A stretch of 64,000 nucleotides of DNA from Hymenobacter terrestris (GCF_013377905.1 NZ_JABKAV010000002.1:62001-126000), one strand, 5' to 3'. Counted from the stretch's first letter, positions 53,193 through 61,326 are shown. Translations and numbers: made by a program. Notes: a model not told the origin generated them from the letters alone.

Positions 53193-53233
53193 ATAGGAGT
53201 TGTGAGCCGGCCTGGGCCAGTGGCTTACGGTTT

Positions 53234-54310
53234 CTAGATTGAAGCCTGACGAGCTTTCGGCTGTACCGAGGCGGAGGCAGAGGGTTGGCGCTGAATGTGC
53301 TCCACGATGTTCCGAAACAGCTTCAGCCCCTCCCCTTCCTCGCTCAGCCCCGGGTCGGCGCGTTTGCGGCGGGCCCAGTCGGGGTGGTTATATAAGGAGA
53401 GAAAAGCTTCGGGGTGAGGCATCAGGCCGAATACGCGGCCGGTGGTATCGGTCAGGCCGGCGCAGTGCAGGTCCGATCCGTTAGGGTTACGAGGGTAGCC
53501 GGCGGTGGGCGCACCAGCTTCATCTAGGTAGCTCAGGCAGTTGAGGCCCCGGGCTTCGATGGCAGCGGCAGCTTCGGGGCTACCGATAATCAGGCGGCCC
53601 TCGCCATGGCGCACGGGCACTTCCAGCGTGTCCATGCCGGCGAGGAAGGGCGTAGTGCTTTTCGGGTTGACCTGGAGCCGAACCCAACGGTCTTCGTAGC
53701 GGCCCGAGGCGTTGTGGGTCAGGGTTACTTCGGGCGTGGCGGTGCCGGCCAGGTCGGGCAGCAGGCCCAGCTTCACCAGCACCTGGAAGCCGTTGCAGAT
53801 GCCGAGCACGAACTTACCGCCGGCCACAAACTCGCGGATATCGTCGAGCAGCGTGCGGCCCTGGTCGTTTTTACGGTAGCGCAGCTTGTTGGCCAGCACC
53901 ACGCCCGAGCCCAAATCGTCGCCGAACGAGAAGCCGCCGGGGAAGTTGAGGATGTCGTAATCGTGGATGCTCACGTGGCCGTGCAGCACCTGGTTGAGGT
54001 GCACCACGGTGGCCTCGGCCCCGGCCAGCCGGTAAGCGGCCGCGAATTCCTCCTCGCAGTTGATACCGAAGCCGGTCAGAATAAGCGCCTGCACTTTAGA
54101 TCTGTCAGCTGCCGGTTGCGGGTTGCCAGCCTGTGCTTCGGTGCTGCTTTTCAGCGGCTCGGCCGATTCGTGGCCGCCGTCGACGCTTTTATAGCCGGGC
54201 AGCAGGATGTTGCCGTCGCCGTCTACCATTTCGTAGCCGGGGTCCTCGGGCCGGGGGCGCGGGGGCAGGTTCAGGTCGGGCAGGTTGGGCTGTTGCTGGT
54301 CGTTTTCCAT
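53234..54310 (-). CDS. purQ: FGAM synthase glutaminase subunit with N-terminal extension
   Basis: A 358-residue class I glutamine amidotransferase subunit that supplies ammonia to PurL. The core from about residue 73 shows VQALILTGFGINCEEEF, NFPGGFSFGDDLGSG, the catalytic cysteine in FVLGICNGFQVL and the histidine/glutamate in MPHPEAFLSLY. Usual PurQ is about 230 residues; here about 70 extra residues precede it, proline-rich and acidic (PNLPDLNLPPRPRPEDPG, then NPQPAADR from a short repeat), and the C-terminus has an extra tail. ATG 54310 lies 2 bases after the purL stop, so the two subunits are coupled. Confidence 0.94.
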   Translation of the reverse strand: MENDQQQPNLPDLNLPPRPRPEDPGYEMVDGDGNILLPGYKSVDGGHESAEPLKSSTEAQAGNPQPAADRSKVQALILTGFGINCEEEFAAAYRLAGAEATVVHLNQVLHGHVSIHDYDILNFPGGFSFGDDLGSGVVLANKLRYRKNDQGRTLLDDIREFVAGGKFVLGICNGFQVLVKLGLLPDLAGTATPEVTLTHNASGRYEDRWVRLQVNPKSTTPFLAGMDTLEVPVRHGEGRLIIGSPEAAAAIEARGLNCLSYLDEAGAPTAGYPRNPNGSDLHCAGLTDTTGRVFGLMPHPEAFLSLYNHPDWARRKRADPGLSEEGEGLKLFRNIVEHIQRQPSASASVQPKARQASI

Positions 54311-54312
54311 GG

Positions 54313-57300
54313 TTACTGCTGCGCGGTTTCGTGCTGGCCGAAGCCGATAATCCGGTTCACCGGGCCGTTGGTCCACTCGTGGCGCAGGGTAGCGCAGTCG
54401 GCCGCAATAACCGGCTGGCTCGCATGGCGCACCGTTAGCTGGCCGTCGGAAGTCACGCGGCCCAGCCGGGTGGCGCGGCCACCGAAGTGCTGGTCGAAAG
54501 CCACCACATCCTCGGGGGCAACCGTAGCCACAAAGCGCGAGTGCGACTCCGAAAACAGCTGTACCGGCACCGGCAGGCCTGCCGGCAGGTCTACTTCGGC
54601 CCCAAAGCCGTAGCCAAACGTGGCCTCGGCCAGCGCTACCGCCAAGCCACCGTCGCTCAAATCGTGGCAGCTCTGAATCAGGTTCTGGTCGTTGGCCTCT
54701 CCTATTAATATATAGAGTGCCTTAGCAGCTTCGAAGCGTACTTGCGGCACGTTGGCACCCAGCTCGCCGAAGAACTGGTAGAACTCCGAGCCACCCAGCT
54801 CGTCGTAGGTTTCGCCCAGTAGGTACACCACGTCGTCGGCCTGTTTGAAATCGGAGGTGATGGTCCGCCGCACGTCCTCGATTTTGGCGGTCATCGAATA
54901 CAGCACCGTAGGCGGCACCGAAATCTTTACGCCGTCGGCCTTGAAGTCGTTTTTCATCGAGTCCTTGCCGCTGGTGAGCGGGATGCAGTAGGCCGCCGTG
55001 GCGTCGCGCAGGGCCTGGCACATGCGCACCAGCTTGGCCAGCTTCTGCTTGCCATCGGGGTTGCTAACGGGGTCGTACACCGAATCGGGCACGCAGAAGT
55101 TATCGTTGACGGACCAGAAGTTGCCGTCGCCGTAGCTCAGGTTCGGCAGCTTGCCGCCCACGGCCACAATCTGGCGCACAGCCTCGTCAAACGAGCCCGC
55201 CGACATGGCATACGCGTCCAGGTCGCCGTAGCGGGGCAGAATACCGTTGCTCACGGCCACGCCTTCCCAACTTTCGAAGTTGAAGCGTACCACCGCCGCA
55301 TCCTGGGGCGCCTGACCCGTCGCGCCCATCAGGGGCTTGATAATGGTGCGGCCCTTCACCTCGTGGTCGTACTGCCGGATTACCGACTCGCGGGAGCAGA
55401 TGTTGAGGCTACCAAGCAGGCGAGTGAGCACGTCGGTATAGTCGAGGTCAGCGGCCAACGTGGGCTCCTGCGCCTGTGGCTTCTGCCACTCGGCCTCCAG
55501 CACCTTGCGCGGCACGCCGTCATGCAGGAAGTCCATATTAATATAAGCCACCGGCTTGTCGGCGAAGCGCACGTCGAGGTAGCCGTTGGCCGTGAAGTAG
55601 CCGATATCGGTCAGCTCCACTTCCATCTCGCGGCCCAAAGCCAGCAGCTCCTCCATCTTGGCGGGCTCCACAGCCAACGTAAATCGCTCCTGCGACTCCG
55701 AAACAAATATTTCCCAGGGACGCAAACCGGGGTATTTCAGCGGGACATCGGCCAACTCCACCACGGCCCCGCCGCTGATGGTAGCCAGCTCGCCAACGCT
55801 CGACGAGAGGCCGCCCGCGCCGTTGTCGGTGCTGCACCGGATGAGGCCGCGCCGGGTGGCCAGGATCAGGAAATCCATGGCCAGCTTCTGCGTAATGGGC
55901 GAGCCAATCTGCACGGCCGTGGCGGGCGAGGTTTCGTCTAGTTCGATGCTGCTGAACGTAGCGCCGTGGATGCCGTCTTTGCCCACCCGGCCGCCAGCCA
56001 TGATGATGCGGTCCTGGGGCTCGATGTTTTTCTCCCACGAATCGAGTCCATCTAGCTGCATGGGCAACACGGCCCCGGTTCCGCAGTACACCAACGGCTT
56101 GCCGGCGTAGCGGTCATCGAACACAATGCTGCCGTTCACGGTGGGCACGCCCGACTTGTTGCCACCGTCCTCAATACCCTTGCGCACGCCCTCAAAAATG
56201 CGGCGCGGGTGCAGCTGGTTGCTCAGCAAAGTGCCATCAAACTCGGGGTTGCCGAAGCACAGCACGTTGGTGTTGAACAGCAGCCGCGCCCCCCCGATGC
56301 CGGTGGCCAGCGGGTCGCGGTTGTTGCCCAGAATACCCGTAATGGCCCCGCCGTAGGGGTCGATGGCCGAGGGCGAGTTGTGGGTCTCCACCTTCCACAC
56401 AAACAGCGACTCGGGGTTGATGCGCACGGCCCCGGCGTTGTCGGAAAACACCTTAATCAGCCAGTCGTTGCCGTTGGCCCGCAGCTGGCGGTCTACCTCG
56501 GAAGTGGCGTCTTTGATGTAGGTTTTGAACAGCGAATCCACCTCAAACGCCTCGCCGGTGTCCAGGTCGCGGTACTGTATCAGGGCCGCAAACTCCTTGT
56601 GCTTGCAGTGCTCCGACCAGGTCTGGGCAATAATTTCCAGCTCGCAATCCATCGGGTCGAGGGGCAGACCCGCGGCCGTGCGCTCGGCCTGCATGCCGGC
56701 GTAATGGTCGCGCACGGTCTGCATTTCTTCTAGGTTGAGGGCATAGAGGTTGTCTTTCGACAACTGCACCAGCTGCTCGTCGGAAAGGCCGGTCAGCGGC
56801 ACGGTTTCCGTAATGGGTTCGGCCCCGCCGCCGGGCCGCGGCGTGTAGTCGCGGATGTCGGTGAGGGGGCCGATTTCGAAGCGGTTGATTTGCTTGTTGC
56901 CCAGCAACTCCTGAGCCAGCCGGCGCAGGTCGGCTTCGGGCAGGGCTTCTTCAAGGAAGTAGAGCCGCTTGCTGAAAATGTGCTGGGTGTGGGTATCGAG
57001 CGGCTCGTTGAGCAGGTCGCCGAGCGCGTTCTGGGCCGAAATACCTTCGTCGTCCGTCACGCCGGGCAGCTTGGCTACTAGTATGTAGCTGCGGTACTCG
57101 GGGCCGTGGCGGAACTCGTCGAAGGCGACTTCATGCAGCACCGGGTCCTGAAGGCAGTGGGTGGCGAAGTCGCGCAACTGCTGGTCGCTCAGGGGGTAGC
57201 GCACCGTGTAGAGGGCGGTGCTTTGCACGCGGCCGGTGTGCAGGCCCAGGTGGCGACGGGCGGCCTCGGCAATGCGCTGGCCCTCCCCGTCGTGTTGGTC

Positions 57301-57342
57301 GGGCCGGAGCAGCAGCTGAATGGTTCTCTGGGTAGGTTCCAA
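54313..57342 (-). CDS. purL: FGAM synthase, PurS-like domains fused to PurL
   Basis: About 1009 residues. The N-terminal 160 residues contain two PurS-like modules (RTIQLLLRPDQHDGEG... and YRSYILVAKLPGVTDDEG...). A linker with ITETVPLTGLSDEQLVQLS leads to the synthetase domains: MDCELEIIAQTWSEHCKHKEF, WKVETHNSPSAIDPYGGA, PGGRVGKDGIHGAT-type segment (AGGRVGKDGIHGATFS) and SGKDSMKNDF. The glutaminase domain of long-type PurL is missing and is supplied by purQ next door. No ATG fits; TTG 57342 starts at the PurS strand, GTG 57414 is the alternative. Downstream of pyrE in the block. Confidence 0.93.
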   Translation of the reverse strand: MEPTQRTIQLLLRPDQHDGEGQRIAEAARRHLGLHTGRVQSTALYTVRYPLSDQQLRDFATHCLQDPVLHEVAFDEFRHGPEYRSYILVAKLPGVTDDEGISAQNALGDLLNEPLDTHTQHIFSKRLYFLEEALPEADLRRLAQELLGNKQINRFEIGPLTDIRDYTPRPGGGAEPITETVPLTGLSDEQLVQLSKDNLYALNLEEMQTVRDHYAGMQAERTAAGLPLDPMDCELEIIAQTWSEHCKHKEFAALIQYRDLDTGEAFEVDSLFKTYIKDATSEVDRQLRANGNDWLIKVFSDNAGAVRINPESLFVWKVETHNSPSAIDPYGGAITGILGNNRDPLATGIGGARLLFNTNVLCFGNPEFDGTLLSNQLHPRRIFEGVRKGIEDGGNKSGVPTVNGSIVFDDRYAGKPLVYCGTGAVLPMQLDGLDSWEKNIEPQDRIIMAGGRVGKDGIHGATFSSIELDETSPATAVQIGSPITQKLAMDFLILATRRGLIRCSTDNGAGGLSSSVGELATISGGAVVELADVPLKYPGLRPWEIFVSESQERFTLAVEPAKMEELLALGREMEVELTDIGYFTANGYLDVRFADKPVAYINMDFLHDGVPRKVLEAEWQKPQAQEPTLAADLDYTDVLTRLLGSLNICSRESVIRQYDHEVKGRTIIKPLMGATGQAPQDAAVVRFNFESWEGVAVSNGILPRYGDLDAYAMSAGSFDEAVRQIVAVGGKLPNLSYGDGNFWSVNDNFCVPDSVYDPVSNPDGKQKLAKLVRMCQALRDATAAYCIPLTSGKDSMKNDFKADGVKISVPPTVLYSMTAKIEDVRRTITSDFKQADDVVYLLGETYDELGGSEFYQFFGELGANVPQVRFEAAKALYILIGEANDQNLIQSCHDLSDGGLAVALAEATFGYGFGAEVDLPAGLPVPVQLFSESHSRFVATVAPEDVVAFDQHFGGRATRLGRVTSDGQLTVRHASQPVIAADCATLRHEWTNGPVNRIIGFGQHETAQQ

Positions 57343-57468
57343 AAGAGCGGTGTTATCTATTTTTCGGTGCCACGCTGAAGCCCTGAAAGGACCACCATGG
57401 GGAGCACACCCCACGCGGGGGTACGCCGAAAATGCCTTGCCGCCGGGCCGTTTGCCGTCGCGGTAGGT

Positions 57469-58083
57469 TTAAGAAAACGCTTTTTCCGGCCGACTGCCGG
57501 GTTTCACCACCGGAACGCCTGCCCGGCAAAGCGGGCAATCGTCGGGTGCGTAGGTGGCCGCCGTTACCGGCAGCAGGGCAAAGTTCGGAAAATTCAGCGC
57601 AGCATTGCCACTGGTGCGGTCAATTAAACTCGCCACGGCCAAAACTTTCCCACCCAACTCGTTCAATAGTCGCGCTACTTCATTGGTGCTCTTACCCGTA
57701 GTCACTACGTCCTCGGCAATGATGATTTGCTGACCCGGCTCAATCGTGAAGCCCCGACGCAAACTCATCTGACCGTTTTCGTCGCGCTCCGTAAAGATGC
57801 CGGGTACGCCCAGCTGCCGGGCCAGTTCATAGCCCATCACCACGCCGCCCATGGCCGGCCCCACCACCAAATCGGGCGCTAGGCCGGCAGCCGTTATCTG
57901 GTAGGCCAACTCGGCGGCGGCGGGCGCGGCCAGTTCAGGCAGCCGCAAAAAACGGGCGCACTGCACGTAGGTGTCCGAGTGCAGCCCCGACGACAGCCGG
58001 AAGTGTCCGCGCAGCAGCGCATCTTCCTGCAGCAACTGCTGCTCCAAGGTTTCAGGGGTGAAGGTGGGTTGGGAAGTAGTCAA
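57469..58083 (-). CDS. pyrE: Orotate phosphoribosyltransferase
   Basis: A 204-residue type I phosphoribosyltransferase converting orotate + PRPP to OMP. Landmarks: RLSSGLHSDTYVQCARFL, DLVVGPAMGGVVMGYELA, GIFTERDENGQMSLRRGF, and the PRPP loop IIIAEDVVTTGKSTNEV. The C-terminus carries CPLCRAGVPVVKPGSRP, a paired-cysteine tail seen in some OPRTs. The start appears to be TTG at 58083. It is preceded by pyrF across repeat copy 4, and followed by purL. Confidence 0.94.
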   Translation of the reverse strand: MTTSQPTFTPETLEQQLLQEDALLRGHFRLSSGLHSDTYVQCARFLRLPELAAPAAAELAYQITAAGLAPDLVVGPAMGGVVMGYELARQLGVPGIFTERDENGQMSLRRGFTIEPGQQIIIAEDVVTTGKSTNEVARLLNELGGKVLAVASLIDRTSGNAALNFPNFALLPVTAATYAPDDCPLCRAGVPVVKPGSRPEKAFS

Positions 58084-58131
58084 GAGAGAAAAGAAGTTAT
58101 GCAGGTAGGACGTAGGACTGGATGGCTAATA

Positions 58132-58261
58132 GGCCGTGTCATGCTGAGCGCAGCGGAGCGGAGTCGAAGCATCTCTACCGCAGTGGTAAACTCAATGATA
58201 GAATTAGCATTGCAGTAGAGATGCTTCGACTCCGCTCCGCTACGCTCAGCATGACACGGCC
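58132..58261. repeat. Dispersed inverted repeat, family I, copy 4
   Basis: About 50-base arms (58132-58181 and 58212-58261) are near-perfect inverse complements with a 30-base spacer. Core: GTCATGCTGAGCGCAGCGGA... It sits in the gap between pyrF and pyrE and would fold into a long stem if the genes are cotranscribed. Confidence 0.9.
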
Positions 58262-58272
58262 ATTTTGTTCTA

Positions 58273-59034
58273 TTATGCTTCTACGGAGCGCAACTCGTTG
58301 ATTTGCGCTACCAGCTCGCGGGCCGTGGAAGCCGCATCTTCCGCCTGCCAGAGGGCGCGGGAGGTATTGATGAGCAGACCGGCGCCATCGGGACGCAGGC
58401 CGGCGCGCAGCGTGGCGGCCAGGTCGCCGCCCTGGGCACCCACGCCGGGCACGAGAAACCACTGTTCGGGGCAGATTGCCCGTACATCGGCCAGCGCGCC
58501 GGGATAGGTGGCGCCTACCACTAGCCCGATACCGCCAATTTCCGCATCGAGCCGGCAGGCTACGGTGGCTACGCCGTGGGCGAGCGAGCCGCCGCGGGTC
58601 AGGGCCATGTTCTGCATCGAGTACTGCGACTTGTTGCTGGTTTTTGACAGCACGAACACCATTTTGCCTTCCCGCACGAATGGCCGTACTGCATCGTCGC
58701 CCATGTAGGGGTTCACCGTCACGGCATCGGCCCCCACCACGTCGTAGGCAAAGCGGGCATAGTGCTCGGCGGTGCTGGCAATGTCGCCGAACTTGCCGTC
58801 CAGAATCACCGGAATGTCTTTCGGAATCCGCTGTACGGTTTCCTTGAGCAACTGCACACCATTTTCACGGCTCAGAAAGAAGGCGAGGTTGGGTTTGAAG
58901 GCGGCGGCAAACGGACTGGTCTGGTCCACGACTTCGGCCAGCCGTCGGGCTACGTAAGCATCGTCGCCTACAGGGTCGAGGCCCACGCAAAGCAACGAGT
59001 TGGCCTTTTGAATACGCTGAATAAGCTTTTCCAT
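58273..59034 (-). CDS. pyrF: Orotidine 5'-phosphate decarboxylase, type 2
   Basis: A 253-residue decarboxylase converting OMP to UMP. The type 2 signature is clear: ANSLLCVGLDPVGD, FAAAFKPNLAFFLSRENG, VILDGKFGDIASTAEHYARF with the catalytic D-x-K-x-x-D, and VTVNPYMGDDAVRPF. ATG 59034 begins at MEKLIQRIQK; the frame stays open upstream through the repeat at 59047 but this is not coding. Downstream of it, after repeat copy 4, comes pyrE. Confidence 0.95.
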   Translation of the reverse strand: MEKLIQRIQKANSLLCVGLDPVGDDAYVARRLAEVVDQTSPFAAAFKPNLAFFLSRENGVQLLKETVQRIPKDIPVILDGKFGDIASTAEHYARFAYDVVGADAVTVNPYMGDDAVRPFVREGKMVFVLSKTSNKSQYSMQNMALTRGGSLAHGVATVACRLDAEIGGIGLVVGATYPGALADVRAICPEQWFLVPGVGAQGGDLAATLRAGLRPDGAGLLINTSRALWQAEDAASTARELVAQINELRSVEA

Positions 59035-59046
59035 ATCAGGGTGGGA

Positions 59047-59141
59047 TGTAGCGCGAAGCTCCAGCTTCGCAGAGTGTTGAACGGTGGACTTTGCGCTGTT
59101 CAGCATCAGCAACGATACGCGAAATTGGAGCTGCTCGCTAG
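59047..59141. repeat. Dispersed repeat, family II, copy 2
   Basis: Begins GTAGCGCGAAGCTCCAGCTT and contains GCAACGATACGCGAA (59109-59123), matching the element at 24591-24667. It lies between the DHODH-family gene stop side and the pyrF start. Confidence 0.7.
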
Positions 59142-59163
59142 TGTTACTGCTACTGCGGTATTG

Positions 59164-60009
59164 CTAGTGCGGCACTGCTACCAATGTCTTGCACTCGGCG
59201 GCCAGCCGGGCCGATAGGCCGGGTTCCAGCCACTCGCCGCTGCCAATCTGCACGGCGGCCGCACCGCAGCGTAGATAGTCTGTCACGTGGCCGGCCGTGA
59301 AAATGCCACCGGTACCAAACACGGGCAGCGTCAGCTTATCATCGTGGGCCAGTTCCCACACGCAGCGCAGGGCCACTGGCCGCAACGCCTCGCCCGAAAG
59401 GCCGCCGGCCACGGGTGGGGCGGTGGCATCGTCGGGCAGATGCAGGGCCTTGAGCAGGTTGGTGGCGGCAATGGCATCGGCCCCGCCCTGCTGGGCGCCC
59501 AGCGCCAGCCCCCGGATGTGTTCGGGCCAAGGTGGCAGCTTCACCACCACTACGGCATCGGGGCCCAGTTCGTCGCGCACGGCCCGGGTGGCCTCGCGCA
59601 CGAAACCGGCTGTCAGCTCGGCCCCGTTGCCGGTGTCGGGCTGGGTAATGTACACCTCCACGCCCGCAATCTGGCTGCCTACCTCACGGGCTAAAAAGCG
59701 CGCAATTTTGCGGAAGCCCGGTACGCCGGGAGCCGTAATACTCACCAGCACTGGTACCCCAAACCGGCGCAGACCGGGCAGAAACTCCTGCACCAGAATC
59801 TCGGCGCTTTCGGTGCGCATGTTGCTGGCATTGAGCAGCGTTTGGTCATTTACCTGCCAGATACCCTCCTCGTAATGGCCGGGCTGTGGCTCCATTGTCA
59901 CGGTGCGGGTAAAGATGGCACCCAGCCGTTCGTAGCCGTCGCCCGCCAGCTGCCAAGGAGCAGTGGCCAGGCACACCGGATTCTGTAAAGTGAGCGTACC
60001 GAGTTGCAT
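59164..60009 (-). CDS. Dihydroorotate dehydrogenase family protein, altered active-site loop
   Basis: A 281-residue TIM-barrel flavoprotein of the class 1 DHODH type. FMN-phosphate binding is shown by GTGGIFTAGHVTDYLRCGAAAVQIGSG, GGLSGEALRPVAL at about 202-214, and the flavin lysine K157 in VVVVKLPP. The loop that normally reads NxSCPN, with the catalytic base cysteine, reads Y120-I-T-Q-P-D125 here, so Cys is replaced by Gln123. It stands at the head of the pyrimidine/purine block, so it may be the organism's DHODH with a changed mechanism, or a non-DHODH relative using another substrate. The gene symbol pyrD is withheld for this reason. Confidence 0.82.
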   Translation of the reverse strand: MQLGTLTLQNPVCLATAPWQLAGDGYERLGAIFTRTVTMEPQPGHYEEGIWQVNDQTLLNASNMRTESAEILVQEFLPGLRRFGVPVLVSITAPGVPGFRKIARFLAREVGSQIAGVEVYITQPDTGNGAELTAGFVREATRAVRDELGPDAVVVVKLPPWPEHIRGLALGAQQGGADAIAATNLLKALHLPDDATAPPVAGGLSGEALRPVALRCVWELAHDDKLTLPVFGTGGIFTAGHVTDYLRCGAAAVQIGSGEWLEPGLSARLAAECKTLVAVPH

Positions 60010-60052
60010 GGCTGTAAGTTAGGACTTAGGGTTTGAGTGTTGGAGCCTAGAA

Positions 60053-60154
60053 CGAACATCATTCAGAGCGCAGCGAAGCATCTCGCCTGAATCGTTGCAC
60101 AACCGCCACAACGTCAGCACGCGAGATTCTTCGCTGCGCTCTGAATGATGTTCG
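60053..60154. repeat. Dispersed inverted repeat, family I, copy 5
   Basis: Arms CGAACATCATTCAGAGCGCAG... (60053-60086) and the inverse at 60121-60154 are about 34 bases with one or two mismatches and a 34-base spacer. It precedes the DHODH-family gene on the minus strand. Confidence 0.88.
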
Positions 60155-60197
60155 ATTTTAGTTTCTAACTCCTGATTTCTATCTTCTTCCCTATAAA

Positions 60198-60224
60198 TTA
60201 AAACGCCCGGCCAATGACCGGGCG
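60198..60224 (-). terminator. Terminator after the synthetase-like remnant
   Basis: CGCCCGG and CCGGGCG pair around CCAATGA (60204-60224); on the minus strand it is followed by TTTTAATTT. It ends the transcript of the gene finishing at 60242. Confidence 0.8.
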
Positions 60225-60241
60225 CTTGCTGGAAAGGAAGG

Positions 60242-60589
60242 CTAGATTACGTTTTCGCGGTTGATGAGGAAAGGTACACAGACGCGGATGTCGTTTTGAC
60301 CGAGGATGAACTGAGCCACCCGGGCCATACCCACGCCGGCACCGGAGTGCAGCTTTACATCGTGCTCCTTGTGGAAGTCAAGATACCAATCGAAGTTGGA
60401 GAGCTTAATGCCCTGACGGATGAGGGCTTCGAGCATCGAGCTGGTTTCGAGCTTGCGGACGCCGCGCATCATGGCATCCCACACTTCAATCACGGCCATA
60501 CGTCTGGGGCCCGTGTTCGGGTTCACGTTGCGGGTGGCGGTAGGAGCGGCAGCTACTATCTGCTTGGCAAAGGTGGTGTCGTCGTTCAA
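60242..60589 (-). pseudogene. Truncated class II aminoacyl-tRNA synthetase-like gene (AsnRS-type C-terminal part)
   Basis: The frame encodes about 115 residues (from TTG 60589; an ATG at 60499 would give 86). It reads RNVNPNTGPRRMAVIEVWDAM, SMLEALIRQGIKLSNFDWYLDF and SGAGVGMARVAQFILGQNDIR, ending CVPFLINRENVI. GxGxGxxR near a conserved IR-x-x-x-PF is class II motif 3, and the closest look is to AsnRS/AsnA-type enzymes. Motifs 1 and 2 are missing: upstream of the start the frame runs through a transcription terminator into unrelated sequence. It could be a deletion remnant or a short domain protein; a catalytically complete enzyme is excluded. Confidence 0.6.
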
Positions 60590-60678
60590 GCTGGCGGGTA
60601 CCGGTATGGGTGAAAAAAAGAAAGATGAATCGGGGTCAGGCGCTTTGCCGGTTGCTATCAGCCGAATGGGCCGGGCAT

Positions 60679-60707
60679 AAAAAAACCGCTTCAAAAACCG
60701 AAGCGGT
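60679..60707 (-). terminator. Terminator of a short minus-strand transcript
   Basis: ACCGCTTC pairs with GAAGCGGT around AAAAACC; seven A residues at 60679-60685 become a U tract on the minus strand. No coding gene on that strand lies upstream of it within 550 bases. Confidence 0.8.
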
Positions 60708-60840
60708 GAAAGGCGGAAAAGCCAGAAAAGCAGACGAATTAACAAAAGAAACGACGGGGGAAATGACCTGTCGGTCATCTCGCAGGACGGCGTTTCGCTC
60801 GGTCCCGCGCTTCATTGGGGAGTGTTGATTTAGCTGAAGC
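60679..60840 (-). ncRNA. Candidate small RNA or attenuator leader
   Basis: A consensus promoter (60847-60876) and the terminator at 60679 define a transcript of about 160 bases on the minus strand. It contains a perfect hairpin ATGACCGACAGGTCAT in the middle and an open frame from ATG 60815 whose later codons include many phenylalanines near the terminator (MKRGTERNAVLRDD ... SAFLAFPPF). It ends about 90 bases before the synthetase-like frame, so it could be an attenuation leader for that gene or an independent small RNA. No family is recognised. Confidence 0.5.
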
Positions 60841-60846
60841 ACGATG

Positions 60847-60876
60847 CAAAAGTACTAATTCGTTTCACCCCTGCAA
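60847..60876 (-). promoter_or_regulatory. Consensus Bacteroidota promoter
   Basis: On the minus strand TTG (60874-60876) is followed by exactly 19 bases and then TACTTTTG (60847-60854), a full match to TTG-N19-TAnnTTTG. Transcription would start near 60840. Confidence 0.75.
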
Positions 60877-61326
60877 GTTTTTAAACATTACGCTTATGTT
60901 ACTAAATTGTTACGCCGGCTATTTTTCTAATCTATTCCCTGCTATACCAACACTATCTATCCATCTGTAAATCAAACAATTTAAACCTCAAATTCCATTT
61001 CCCATGGTATGCAATACTATCTTACCTTTGCTCTTTATTCAAAATAAGACATAATTTTTAGAATTCCACTTCATTGTTATAATCCTATTATCAGGATTTT
61101 CTGTTAATTGCTCTACACTATATACGAGCATAAATCTCCCCCACTCCCACACTTGGTTCCTGTTTTTACCCCAATTCGGCCGAGCCCACCGCAACTGCGT
61201 TGGCACCCGGCCAATCGGTTGTAGCCTCCGTCCACTCACCTGCTGCGGCCCGGCTTGGCATCCATATTCAGACAGCTGAATTATAGCAATCCGAACATAT
61301 TAACATAATTATAACAAGCCTTTTTC
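60877..61326. other. AT-rich intergenic region
   Basis: About 450 bases, AT-rich on its left (to about 61120) and mixed on the right. It contains a free-standing -7-like TACCTTTG at 61023-61030 on the plus strand and a weak hairpin AATCCT/AGGATT followed by TTTTC at about 61080-61102, so a further short transcript is conceivable. No convincing protein-coding frame was found. Confidence 0.45.

Noticed and set aside
60636-60815. 59-codon minus-strand frame starting in the candidate small RNA
   Set aside because: It crosses the terminator, and the phenylalanine codons are scattered rather than clustered, so I keep it only as a possible leader and do not list it as a protein.
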